A stretch of 64,000 bases of DNA from Kushneria marisflavi. GTDB lineage: Bacteria > Pseudomonadota > Gammaproteobacteria > Pseudomonadales > Halomonadaceae. The position numbers and the translations under genes are program-made. The notes beneath the pieces were generated by a model that saw only the letters and a program-made list of their open reading frames with translations, was not told the DNA's origin and searched no databases. The stretch covers positions 3,472,001 to 3,536,000 of the forward strand of contig NZ_CP021358.1 in assembly GCF_002157205.1 (NCBI RefSeq), in the 5' to 3' direction. Positions 1-7,727 of this stretch are shown here, in pieces. How positions within the stretch are numbered: the stretch's first letter is position 1; the number at the start of each line of letters is the position of its first letter.

Positions 1-1
1 C

Positions 2-256
2 GAGCGCAAGGCCGGTCGCATTCTGGTCAACGGCTGGCCGACCGGTGTTGAAGTCAGCGATGCGATGGTGCATGGCGGGCCTTTCCCGGCCACTTCCGAC
101 GGTCGCACCACCTCGGTCGGCACTGCGGCCATCAAGCGATTTTTGCGTCCGGTCTGCTATCAGGATTTGCCGGATGCATTGCGTCCCGAAGCGCTTCGTG
201 AGGCCAATCCATACCAGCTCAACCGTCTGGTGGATGGCAAGCGCGAACAGGGGTAA
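2..256 (+). CDS. Alpha-ketoglutaric semialdehyde dehydrogenase, C-terminal end (5' truncated by window edge)
   Basis: Only the last 84 codons are in the window, in the frame that runs from base 2 to a TAA at 254-256. The peptide contains [12 protein letters not shown], a GGPFPATSD motif and the ending [16 protein letters not shown], which is the characteristic C-terminus of the NAD(P)-dependent 2,5-dioxovalerate (alpha-ketoglutarate semialdehyde) dehydrogenases of sugar-acid and pentose catabolism. The family oxidises 2,5-dioxopentanoate to 2-oxoglutarate in the cytoplasm. The catalytic Cys and Glu lie upstream of the window, so substrate specificity cannot be checked. A strong hairpin follows the stop codon, so this is probably the last gene of its transcript. 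Confidence 0.85.
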   Translation, partial: ERKAGRILVNGWPTGVEVSDAMVHGGPFPATSDGRTTSVGTAAIKRFLRPVCYQDLPDALRPEALREANPYQLNRLVDGKREQG

Positions 257-285
257 TTCGCCCGGATCAGCGTTCGAGCTGACAT

Positions 286-325
286 AAGGGGGTCTGCCGA
301 CGGGCAGGCCCCCTTCATGTTTTTG
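286..325 (+). terminator. Rho-independent terminator after the aldehyde dehydrogenase
   Basis: Bases 286-298 (AAGGGGGTCTGCC) pair with 303-315 (GGCAGGCCCCCTT) around a GACG loop, 13 pairs with one G-T wobble. The hairpin is followed by CATGTTTTT. It sits 30 bases after the dehydrogenase stop. Confidence 0.85.
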
Positions 326-593
326 GTAGGTCAGAGATGTTTTTGATAGGCCAAAGGCAAAGAGAAGTAGACGAAAAAAGGGCTTATAGTAAATGTACGA
401 TGTATGACCTTGGCGGCGTGCCATATACGCGACCGACCTTCCATCGGGCGCAGGATATTGTCTCAAGGTGCAATACATTATCATGTGCCCTGCACCAGGC
501 CGGGGCATCGGCACATGTCCAAACGCTTCTCGCTTGAATATTTTGGCAGACGTCATGTCGAAGTAATCGATACGCGCCACGACAGGGTAATGA
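326..593. other. Intergenic region upstream of the FadR-type regulator
   Basis: No convincing gene is seen here. The open frames on both strands are short or are shadows of the following regulator. The region must hold the promoter of the GntR gene at 594, but I could not identify a clear FadR-type operator or a good -35/-10 pair. The AT-richer part around 385-410 (TGTACGATGTATGACC) is a candidate regulator site without strong symmetry. Confidence 0.4.
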
Positions 594-1322
594 ATGGCCA
601 ATATGAAGACGCTCAAAATCGAACGCATTACCCAGCAGGGCAGCCTGTCGGCACAGATTGCCCGGCAGCTGGAGGCCTCGATCGCCAACGGACAGATTGC
701 GGTGGGTGACAAGCTGCCCACGGAGAGCGAACTGTGCGATATGTTTGGCGTCAGCCGCACCGCCGTGCGCGAAGCGATCGCTCATCTGCGCTCTCTGGGG
801 CTGATCGAAACGAGACGAGGGATCGGGACGCGTGTGATTCAGACACGTCAGGCAGCACCGTCGCCTGCCCGGCGCATCAGTGCGCACACGGTAGAAGACA
901 TTTTGCATGTGCTGGAGCTTCGCCTGACGCTTGAACCGCGGGCCGCGGCACTGGCGGCAGAGCGTCATGATGAGGAAGATGTTCAGCGTCTTGAAAGTGC
1001 CCATGCCGCTTTCATGGAGGCGGTAAAGCAGGGCAGACAGGCCCGTCATGAGGATTATCAGTTTCATCATGCCCTGATCGAGGCGACACATAATCCCTTT
1101 TTCATGGCCTTTTATGAACCACTGAGTCAGGAAGCGATCCCTCGTGCCCGCCTGGTGGATCACGAATTGAACGTTGAGGCGGCGCGGCGCTATCTGGAAA
1201 TGGTGGCGGGAGAGCATCAGGCCATCCTGGACGCCGTATTGTCACGTGATCCCGAACGGGCCGAGCAGGCGGTCAGGCAGCACTTTTCCCGCGCTCGACA
1301 AACCTACAGCGCCTACCGCTAA
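594..1322 (+). CDS. GntR/FadR-family transcriptional regulator (FCD domain)
   Basis: The 242-residue product has an N-terminal GntR winged helix (roughly residues 8-78, with LPTESELCDMFGVSRTAVRE and the wing GLIETRRGIGTRV) and a C-terminal all-helical FCD ligand-binding domain (about 100-225). The pattern DYQFHHALIEATHNPFF supplies typical FCD metal-site residues. Length is normal for the family. Start 594 is preceded by AGGGT; an in-frame ATG at 603 is possible. It lies downstream of a sugar-acid semialdehyde dehydrogenase but is separated by a strong terminator, so it may regulate that pathway from its own promoter. Ligand unknown. Confidence 0.85.
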   Translation: MANMKTLKIERITQQGSLSAQIARQLEASIANGQIAVGDKLPTESELCDMFGVSRTAVREAIAHLRSLGLIETRRGIGTRVIQTRQAAPSPARRISAHTVEDILHVLELRLTLEPRAAALAAERHDEEDVQRLESAHAAFMEAVKQGRQARHEDYQFHHALIEATHNPFFMAFYEPLSQEAIPRARLVDHELNVEAARRYLEMVAGEHQAILDAVLSRDPERAEQAVRQHFSRARQTYSAYR

Positions 1323-1338
1323 GGGACCTGGTCCAGGA

Positions 1339-2037
1339 TCAGGTCTGCGGTTGGTCCAGATGCCGCACCGAGGCGACCAGATCATTAAAGCGCTCGCCCT
1401 GCAGCAGCACGTGCGCTTTCAGCTCACGCTGGGCGGTGTCGGCATCGCCGGCGATCAGGGCAGCCACAATGCGTTCGTGCTCGCACCATGAACTTTCCAG
1501 TCGCTGTCGGGCATGCAGCTGCAGGCGTCGGTAGGGTTTCAGCATGGCATGCAGACGTCTGGCTTCCTGGGCCAGAAAGGCGTTACGGCTGCCTTCATAA
1601 ATCAGGCGGTGAAACTCGCCGTTTTCGTAGTAGTAGCCGTTGACATCCCCTTCGAGCATGAACTGACGACACGCCGCCTGCGCCCGTTGCAGTGCCGAAA
1701 GCGTCTCGGCATTCATGCGCCGAGCCGCCAGCCGGCCGCACATGCCCTCAAGCTCTGCCATGACTTCAAAGCGTTCGACCAGTTCGGTCACGCTCAAACG
1801 GGCCACAAAGGTGCCGCGCTTGGGCGCCACCTTCACCATGCCCGAGGCTGCCAGATGCGCCAGTGCCTCGCGGATGGGCGTGCGCGAACACTCATACTGT
1901 CGGGCCAGCGCTTCCGGGTCGAGGCGATCGCCCGGGGCATAGTGGCCCTCGACAATGGCATCTTCCAGCAGGTCACGAAGTCGCTGCGCCTGGGGGACAC
2001 GCCTTCCTGGACTTTCATTCAATAGACTTTCTCCCAT
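1339..2037 (-). CDS. GntR-family regulator of the malonate operon (MatR/MdcY-like)
   Basis: An FCD-type GntR regulator of 232 residues: winged helix near residues 15-80 (RLDPEALARQYECSRTPIREAL) followed by the FCD domain with the ENGEFHRLIYEGSRN metal/ligand motif. I start it at 2037, where GAGGGT precedes the ATG at good distance; the open frame extends further upstream but that extension crosses the operator. It is transcribed divergently from malonyl-CoA decarboxylase, and the shared intergenic region has an ATTGT-N5-ACAAC inverted repeat close to the ATTGTATACAAT operator known for MatR/MdcY. That supports a malonate-responsive repressor or activator; the assignment rests on context and operator. 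Confidence 0.85.
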   Translation of the reverse strand: MGESLLNESPGRRVPQAQRLRDLLEDAIVEGHYAPGDRLDPEALARQYECSRTPIREALAHLAASGMVKVAPKRGTFVARLSVTELVERFEVMAELEGMCGRLAARRMNAETLSALQRAQAACRQFMLEGDVNGYYYENGEFHRLIYEGSRNAFLAQEARRLHAMLKPYRRLQLHARQRLESSWCEHERIVAALIAGDADTAQRELKAHVLLQGERFNDLVASVRHLDQPQT

Positions 2038-2062
2038 GTTGACACCCTCAAGCGTCACGCGG

Positions 2063-2077
2063 ATTGTTATATACAAC
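2063..2077. promoter_or_regulatory. MatR/MdcY-type operator between the regulator and malonate genes
   Basis: ATTGTTATATACAAC: near-perfect inverted repeat (ATTGT / ACAAC with a 5-base TATAT core) in the divergent intergenic region. It resembles the published ATTGTATACAAT site for malonate GntR regulators, with a slightly longer spacer. A second TGTATA-containing stretch follows at 2087-2098. Confidence 0.6.
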
Positions 2078-2179
2078 AGGACGGTGACATGTATATGAAA
2101 AGTAACTTTCCTGTTGATGACAAGCAATATTCATCTTCGGGTGTCTGGATGCCCGTTCAAGTGACCGATGAGGGCTGCC

Positions 2180-3541
2180 ATGAACGTCAACATGAATTTT
2201 CTCCAGGAGCTGCTATCGAACATCGAGCGCCGCACCCGAGAACGGTTTCGAAGTACCGGCGGTGACAGCGATGACAAGAAGGCGAGCCTGTCGCAGCTGG
2301 CTTCCAGTTGTGAAACCCTCATGCAGCGCGGTGGGGAAGCCTCCCAGATCCTGATTGCCCAGCAGGCACTGACACGCTATCGCGGTCTTGATGATGCCGA
2401 CCGGCTGGCCTTTTTTGAAATGCTTGCCGAGCACTACGCCGCTGACAGCGACGACATCCACAAGGCTTATCGAGCGTGGAGCGAGCGCGAGGACAACGCC
2501 AATCTCCAGAAGCTTTTCGCGGCCTGTGAACCGCGCCGTCAGCACCTGCTGCGTCGACTCAATCTCTGCCCGGGCGGCACCTATGAACTGGTGTCCATGC
2601 GCGCCGACCTGCTGCGCTATATGAAAACCAATCCCGAACTGGCTCCGCTCGATGATGACTTCGCCCACCTGTTCGCTTCCTGGTTCAACCGCGGCTTTTT
2701 GATGCTGGAAAGCATCGGCTGGAACACGCCGGCGGCAGTGCTTGAAAAGATCATTCGCTATGAAGCGGTACACGCCATTCAGGACTGGTCGGACCTGCGC
2801 CGCCGCCTCGATCCGGGCGATCGTCGCTGCTACGCCTTCTTTCACCCGGCCACCGGCGATGAGCCGCTGATCTTTGTTGAGGTGGCACTGTGCAAGGGCA
2901 TACCCGATAACATTCAGACCATTCTCAGCGGTGGTGAAGAGGTGGCGCCGGGCGAGGCCGACACGGCCGCCTTCTACAGCATCAGCAACTGTCAGAGCGG
3001 TCTCAAGGGCATCTCGTTTGGCAATTTCCTGATCAAGCAGGTGGTGCAGGAGCTCAAGAAGGACCTGCCGGGGCTGGTCAACTTCGTCACGCTCTCACCG
3101 GTACCAGGTTTTGCCGGATGGATGGACGCCCAGCGCAAGGAGGGCGAGCTTCCTGATGATGATGAGATCTGCACGGCGCTTGATCGCGGCAACTGGCTCA
3201 ACGACAAGGCCGAGCGCCAGCGTCTGGCACCGGAGCTGCGCGGACTGGCGGCGCATTATCTGCTGGAGGCACGCAATCCCCGAGGCCAGCCGCTGGACCC
3301 GGTGGCGCGCTTTCATCTGGGCAATGGTGCCAGCCTGCATCGCATCAACTGGCCCGGTGATACTTCCGAAAAGGGGTGCCAGCAGGCGCACGGCCTGATG
3401 GTCAATTATCTCTACGAGCTGGATCGCATCGAACAGAACCATGAGGCCTTCAGTCGAGAGGGCACGGTGGTCTGCGCCAGCGATATTCGTCGTCAGGCCC
3501 GGTTGGGTCGCAAGCGCCTCGCCTCGCGCGACAACGTTTGA
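2180..3541 (+). CDS. matA: Malonyl-CoA decarboxylase
   Basis: The enzyme converts malonyl-CoA to acetyl-CoA and CO2 in the cytoplasm. The 453-residue product has the N-terminal helical region and the C-terminal GNAT-like catalytic domain of the family. Visible family blocks are the HPA-x(7)-IFVEVALCKGIP stretch, FYSISNCQSGLKGISFGNFLIKQV with the conserved serine region, FVTLSPVPGF, and RFHLGNGASLHRINW containing the conserved His. I prefer the ATG at 2180 because GAGGG sits just upstream; an in-frame ATG at 2168 also exists. It is the first gene of a matA-matB-madL-madM run, so it would complete malonate catabolism started by MatB. Confidence 0.93.
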   Translation: MNVNMNFLQELLSNIERRTRERFRSTGGDSDDKKASLSQLASSCETLMQRGGEASQILIAQQALTRYRGLDDADRLAFFEMLAEHYAADSDDIHKAYRAWSEREDNANLQKLFAACEPRRQHLLRRLNLCPGGTYELVSMRADLLRYMKTNPELAPLDDDFAHLFASWFNRGFLMLESIGWNTPAAVLEKIIRYEAVHAIQDWSDLRRRLDPGDRRCYAFFHPATGDEPLIFVEVALCKGIPDNIQTILSGGEEVAPGEADTAAFYSISNCQSGLKGISFGNFLIKQVVQELKKDLPGLVNFVTLSPVPGFAGWMDAQRKEGELPDDDEICTALDRGNWLNDKAERQRLAPELRGLAAHYLLEARNPRGQPLDPVARFHLGNGASLHRINWPGDTSEKGCQQAHGLMVNYLYELDRIEQNHEAFSREGTVVCASDIRRQARLGRKRLASRDNV

Positions 3542-3591
3542 GCCCGGGCCCTGATCAGGCCTGAAAACCGCTACGACGACCACGACAATCG

Positions 3592-3610
3592 GCCCCTGCA
3601 GGGCAGGGGC
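3592..3610 (+). other. Intercistronic hairpin before matB
   Basis: GCCCCTGC (3592-3599) pairs perfectly with GCAGGGGC (3603-3610) around a 3-base loop. There is no T-tract and it lies about 15 bases before the matB ribosome binding site (AGGAG, 3627-3631). It may stabilise mRNA ends or tune matA/matB expression; no direct evidence. Confidence 0.4.
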
Positions 3611-3636
3611 TACAAGATCTACAGGCAGGAGTATTC

Positions 3637-5175
3637 ATGAACCATAACCTTTATCTGCAGTTCTACCCCCATTTCGAGCGCCAGCCTGACAAGGTGCTGA
3701 TCGATACCCCACAGGGGGGACAATATCGCTACGCCGACGTGCTGGCCTGCTCGCGTCGTCTGGCCAGCGTTTTGCAGTCTCTGGGCGTGACGCCGGGCGA
3801 CCGCGTGGTGGTTCAGGTCGACAAGAGCCCGCAGGCGCTGATGCTGTACCTGGCGGCCCTGCAGGTCGGCGCGGCGTGGCTGCCGCTCAATACGGCCTAT
3901 ACCGAGGCCGAGATCGAATACTTCCTGACCGATGCCGAACCGCGGGTCTATATCTGCCGGCCGGAGGATCTGGTACAGGCGCAGGCACTTGCCAGCCGCT
4001 GTGGCGTGGCGCACGTCGAGAGTCTGGGCGTTGAAGGCGAGGGTAGCCTGATGGAGCGGGCCGACGCAGCGCTTGAAGAAACGCGGATTGCCGAGGTGGG
4101 CCGGGATGATCTGGCCTCGATTCTGTATACCTCCGGCACCACCGGACGCTCCAAGGGCGCCATGCTGACCCACGGCAATCTGGCGGCCAACAGCCAGGCG
4201 CTGGTCGAGACCTGGCAGTTCTCTGATACCGATCACCTGCTGCATGCGCTGCCGATCTTTCATACCCACGGCCTTTTTGTGGCCTGCAACGTCACGCTGA
4301 CCGTAGGGGCGTCGATGACGCTGCTGCCGCGACTGGACATCGAGCAGCTGCTGGATCTGATGCCGCGCGCCACGGTACTGATGGGCGTGCCGACCTTCTA
4401 TACGCGATTGCTGACCAGCCCACGGCTGGATCGCGAGCGCACCGCCAACATGCGGCTTTTCATTTCCGGTTCGGCGCCACTGCTGGCTGACACCCATCGC
4501 GAGTTTTCCGAGCGCACCGGTCACGCCATCCTGGAGCGCTACGGCATGACTGAAACCAACATGAACACCTCCAATCCCTATGACGGCGAGCGTCGCCCCG
4601 GAACGGTCGGCATGGCGCTGCCCGGCAGTGAGGTGCGTATCACCGACCGCGATACCGGCAAGCCGCTGCCTGATGGTGAGACCGGGCTGGTCGAAGTGCG
4701 CGGCCCGAACGTCTTCAAGGGCTACTGGCGTATGCCGGAAAAGACCCGCGAGGAGTTCCGCGACGATGGCTTTTTCATTACCGGTGACCTGGGCCTGATC
4801 GATGACAAGGGCTATCTCAATATTGTTGGACGCGACAAGGACCTGGTGATCTCCGGCGGCTACAACGTTTACCCGAAAGAGATCGAGCAGTGGATCGACG
4901 AGCTGCCCGAAGTATCGGAGTCGGCGGTCATCGGCGTGCAGCATCCGGACCTGGGCGAAGGCGTGACCGCCGCCGTAGTGCTGCGGGAAGGGGCTCAGCT
5001 CGATGAGGATCAGGTGCTGGCGGCCCTCAAGGACAAGCTGGCCCGCTACAAGCAGCCCGGGCGCGTGTTCTTCATTGATGCGCTACCGCGCAACGTGATG
5101 GGCAAGGTGCAAAAGAACGTACTGCGCGAGCGCTACGCCGATACCTATCAGACCATGGCGAGCGCCCAGCACTAG
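3637..5175 (+). CDS. matB: Malonyl-CoA synthetase (malonate-CoA ligase)
   Basis: An ANL-superfamily acyl-CoA synthetase of 512 residues that would activate malonate with ATP and CoA. The P-loop-like SILYTSGTTGRSKGAML (about residues 162-178), the RYGMTETNMNTSNPYDG block (about 304-320), the hinge region ITGDLGLIDDKGYLNIVGRDKD and the C-terminal catalytic lysine region LPRNVMGKVQKN are all intact. The YGMTETNMN block is typical of MatB rather than acetyl-CoA synthetases. AGGAG lies 7-8 bases before the ATG. It follows matA by 95 bases and precedes the MadLM carrier, which fits a malonate uptake and activation pathway. Confidence 0.92.
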   Translation: MNHNLYLQFYPHFERQPDKVLIDTPQGGQYRYADVLACSRRLASVLQSLGVTPGDRVVVQVDKSPQALMLYLAALQVGAAWLPLNTAYTEAEIEYFLTDAEPRVYICRPEDLVQAQALASRCGVAHVESLGVEGEGSLMERADAALEETRIAEVGRDDLASILYTSGTTGRSKGAMLTHGNLAANSQALVETWQFSDTDHLLHALPIFHTHGLFVACNVTLTVGASMTLLPRLDIEQLLDLMPRATVLMGVPTFYTRLLTSPRLDRERTANMRLFISGSAPLLADTHREFSERTGHAILERYGMTETNMNTSNPYDGERRPGTVGMALPGSEVRITDRDTGKPLPDGETGLVEVRGPNVFKGYWRMPEKTREEFRDDGFFITGDLGLIDDKGYLNIVGRDKDLVISGGYNVYPKEIEQWIDELPEVSESAVIGVQHPDLGEGVTAAVVLREGAQLDEDQVLAALKDKLARYKQPGRVFFIDALPRNVMGKVQKNVLRERYADTYQTMASAQH

Positions 5176-5228
5176 TGGCGCGCAGGCGCCAGGGCAAGGG
5201 CGATTAAACGCGAAGGATTCAATCAAGA

Positions 5229-5258
5229 GGGATTAAAGCAACAGGGATTAAAACAACA
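5229..5258 (+). repeat. Two tandem 15-bp direct repeats upstream of madL
   Basis: GGGATTAAAGCAACA (5229-5243) is followed immediately by GGGATTAAAACAACA (5244-5258), one mismatch. A partial related element (GCGATTAAAC) begins about 30 bases earlier. The repeats lie 105 bases before the madL start, between matB and madL. Confidence 0.8.
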
Positions 5259-5363
5259 ATATCCATGACGTCGTTCCCGGCCGCGATCATTGCCCCTCCT
5301 TTGGGCGAGGCGTGGCCCGATTCCGAGAACACAGATAAAAGCACAAGTACAAGGAGATGGATC

Positions 5364-5774
5364 ATGGTGATTTATGGCGTGGCACTGCTGGCCGGCTGCA
5401 TGCTGGTCGGTCTGATTATTGGAGATGTGCTGGGGCAACTGCTGGGCATTGATGCCAATCTGGGCGGCGTGGGGATCGCCATGCTGCTGCTGATTTTCGT
5501 GACGGGCTATCTGAAGTCGCACGATCACCTGCCGGAAAGCACCGAAAGCGGCATCAACTTCTGGAACGCGATGTATATCCCCATCGTGGTGGCCATGGCG
5601 GCCAGTCAAAACGTGGCGGCGGCGTTCAGTGGCGGCATGGTGGCCATTCTGGCCGGCGCTCTGGCGGTCGTACTGGGGCTTGCGATGGTACCGCTTCTGA
5701 CCGGGAAACGCGTGGAAGACGCCACCCCTCTGGATGCCCGGCCGGTATCGACGGCACAGGGTCGCACGCACTGA
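5364..5774 (+). CDS. madL: Malonate carrier small subunit MadL
   Basis: A 136-residue integral membrane protein with about four hydrophobic segments, beginning MVIYGVALLAGCMLVGLIIG and containing GINFWNAMYIPIVVAMAASQNV, typical of MadL. Together with MadM it forms a two-component sodium- or proton-coupled malonate importer in the inner membrane. The reading frame is open upstream to 5265, but AAGGAG lies just before the ATG at 5364 and the residues from there match the family start. It is followed by madM after 67 bases. Confidence 0.9.
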   Translation: MVIYGVALLAGCMLVGLIIGDVLGQLLGIDANLGGVGIAMLLLIFVTGYLKSHDHLPESTESGINFWNAMYIPIVVAMAASQNVAAAFSGGMVAILAGALAVVLGLAMVPLLTGKRVEDATPLDARPVSTAQGRTH

Positions 5775-5841
5775 TCATGTCTTGTCACCTCATCGCTGAG
5801 GGCCGCTATTCGGCCTCGCGCTGTGGCTCACGGAGAGCTTC

Positions 5842-6603
5842 ATGAACGATTCCATCATGTCACTGCTGGACAAGTATCACCTGATTGCGGCCTTTGCCGT
5901 GATCGGCCTGACCATGTTCGTTTCACACTGGATGAGCCGACATCTCACCGCCAACCGATTGCATGGTTCGGCGATCGCCATTCTGATCGGCCTGGCGCTG
6001 GCCTACTTTGGCGGTATCTACACCGGCGGCAGCCACGGGCTGGCGGATGTCTCGATGTTTACGGGGCTGGGCCTGATGGGCGGCGGGATGCTGCGCGATC
6101 TCGCGATCATCGCCACCGCCTATGGGGTACGCTTTTCCGAAATCAAAAAGGCCGGCGTGCGCGGGCTGATTGCACTCTTCGCCGGGGTACTGGTGTCCTT
6201 TCTGGCAGGCGCCGTGGTGGCGGTGGGCTTTGGCTATACCAGTGCCGTGGACATCACCACCATTGCCGCTGGTGCGGTCACCTATATCGTGGGGCCGGTG
6301 ACCGGGGCCACGCTGGGCGCCAGTTCGGAAGTCGTGGCACTCTCGATTGCCGCGGGTCTGGTTAAATCAATCCTGACCATGATTGTCACGCCGCTGGTGG
6401 CGCGCATGATTGGTCTGGACAACCCGCGCTCGGCGATGATCTTTGGCGGACTGATCGGCACGACCAGTGGCGTGGCAGCGGGGCTTGCCGCCACCGATGC
6501 ACGGCTGGTGCCCTACGGTGCCATGACGGCCACCTTCTACACCGGGCTCGGTATTCTACTGGCGCCCACGGTGCTCTTTCTGGGCGTGAGGATGTTCTTC
6601 TAA
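5842..6603 (+). CDS. madM: Malonate carrier large subunit MadM
   Basis: The 253-residue product is very hydrophobic, with roughly eight to nine predicted membrane segments, and has the MadM blocks GLGLMGGGMLRDLAIIATAYGV, YIVGPVTGATLGASSEVVALSIAAGLVKS and FGGLIGTTSGVAAGLAATD. It pairs with MadL to import malonate. GGAGAG precedes the ATG. It is the last gene of the malonate operon and is followed by a GC-rich hairpin. Confidence 0.92.
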   Translation: MNDSIMSLLDKYHLIAAFAVIGLTMFVSHWMSRHLTANRLHGSAIAILIGLALAYFGGIYTGGSHGLADVSMFTGLGLMGGGMLRDLAIIATAYGVRFSEIKKAGVRGLIALFAGVLVSFLAGAVVAVGFGYTSAVDITTIAAGAVTYIVGPVTGATLGASSEVVALSIAAGLVKSILTMIVTPLVARMIGLDNPRSAMIFGGLIGTTSGVAAGLAATDARLVPYGAMTATFYTGLGILLAPTVLFLGVRMFF

Positions 6604-6628
6604 AGGACGTTTGATTTGCAGCAGGTGT

Positions 6629-6661
6629 CATCGCCGCCGAACCGAGAGGTCGGCGGCGATG
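6629..6661 (+). terminator. Hairpin closing the malonate operon
   Basis: CATCGCCGCCGA (6629-6640) pairs perfectly with TCGGCGGCGATG (6650-6661), loop of 9. Only a short T stretch follows (GCGTTTC), so termination may be partial. Confidence 0.6.
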
Positions 6662-6727
6662 GCGTTTCACGCACGCTCTAGCTCTCGCGTGTGACCGCAA
6701 CGGTGAAACGTCACTCCTTCCAGCGCG

Positions 6728-7651
6728 TTACTCTTCCAGAAAATAATCGCTGTCCAGCCGCTTGATTTCGAAACGGTCGACGGTGGAAACGCCGACGTTG
6801 TGATCGATCATCAGCCGCGCCAGCTGCGGGCCGTCGATCAGGATGATGCGGGTTTCGAGCCCGGTCACGTATTCCTGTGCCTCACGCGTGAATTGTGATG
6901 TGGTAATAAACACGCCCTTGCGAGCCCGCCTGCCCGCCAGTGCGCCGGAAAATTTCTGAATGTCCGGCCGGCCTACCGGATTGACCCAGCGCTTGGCCTG
7001 TAGATAGATCGTCTCAAGGCCCAGCGGATCCTCGTTGATGATCCCGTCAATGCCGCCGTCGCCGCTCTGGCCGACGTTCTGGCCGGCCGATTCCCCACAG
7101 CCGTAGCCCATGGTCATCAGCACATCGATGACCAGCTGCTCAAAGCGCGCCGGGTGAATCTGCTGCATTCGCTCGATGAGATCGAGTTCAAGATCGGCAC
7201 GAATGGCGCGCCACGAGACTTCCATGCTCTCCAGCGGCGTCAGCGCGTCCGGGACATCCTCAAGGGACTCCGACATCTCCAGACTGCGAGGGCGGGGCGA
7301 GCTGCTGCCGGTACGCCGGCGAAACTCCCTGAACGACTCAAAGCCCATCAGATAGGCCATGTCGATGTAGCGCACTTCCCGCAGCGTGATGTAGCCCTGT
7401 GCCGTGATCGTGATCAGTCCGCGCCCACTCGATTCCAGCAGGCCTGCCTTGCGCAGATAGCTGGCCGCCCAGGTGACACGGTTATTGAACAGATACTGCT
7501 GTCCGCTGGGGCTGAGCTGGTGGCGTTCCTGCGGGCTCAGTTCAAAGGCATCGGCAAGCGGGGCGTAGCTGTCGCGCAGGCGCAGCGGCTCGCCGTGATC
7601 GGCAAGCTGCAACAATGGGTACATCAGGGCGTGAAAATCGGGAATCGGCAT
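6728..7651 (-). CDS. mrr: Mrr-type restriction endonuclease
   Basis: The 307-residue product matches the E. coli Mrr layout: an N-terminal winged-helix Mrr_N domain (residues 1-90, MPIPDFHALMYPLLQL...NNRVTWAASYLRKAGLLE) and a C-terminal PD-(D/E)xK nuclease domain. The catalytic block is present as SGDGGIDGII (Asp near 202) followed by the QAK triad at 218-220 and KRW. Mrr enzymes cut DNA carrying methylated cytosine or adenine. I start it at 7651 because translation from there aligns with the Mrr N-terminus, although no strong ribosome binding site is visible. It is a solitary gene with no methylase beside it, as expected for type IV enzymes. Confidence 0.88.
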   Translation of the reverse strand: MPIPDFHALMYPLLQLADHGEPLRLRDSYAPLADAFELSPQERHQLSPSGQQYLFNNRVTWAASYLRKAGLLESSGRGLITITAQGYITLREVRYIDMAYLMGFESFREFRRRTGSSSPRPRSLEMSESLEDVPDALTPLESMEVSWRAIRADLELDLIERMQQIHPARFEQLVIDVLMTMGYGCGESAGQNVGQSGDGGIDGIINEDPLGLETIYLQAKRWVNPVGRPDIQKFSGALAGRRARKGVFITTSQFTREAQEYVTGLETRIILIDGPQLARLMIDHNVGVSTVDRFEIKRLDSDYFLEE

Positions 7652-7687
7652 GAGAGGGGGCGTGCGGCTCCTTCCAGTCAGAAATGG

Positions 7688-7716
7688 CATCGGCCGGCTC
7701 GTGCCGCCGGCCGATG
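7688..7716 (-). terminator. Hairpin after kup
   Basis: CATCGGCCGGC (7688-7698) pairs perfectly with GCCGGCCGATG (7706-7716), loop of 7. It lies just downstream of the kup stop on the minus strand; the following U-tract is weak (CCATTTC). Confidence 0.6.
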
Positions 7717-7727
7717 ACAGCATTGTC

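Noticed and set aside
384..1217. Long minus-strand open frame (277 codons) opposite the first GntR gene
   Set aside because: The product has no recognisable domain and the plus-strand frame is a clear FadR-type regulator; it is a shadow of GC-rich third positions.
3619..4944. 441-codon minus-strand frame opposite matB
   Set aside because: Fully inside the matB coding sequence; residue composition is typical of an antisense shadow (rich in His, Gln, Arg) and no domain is seen.
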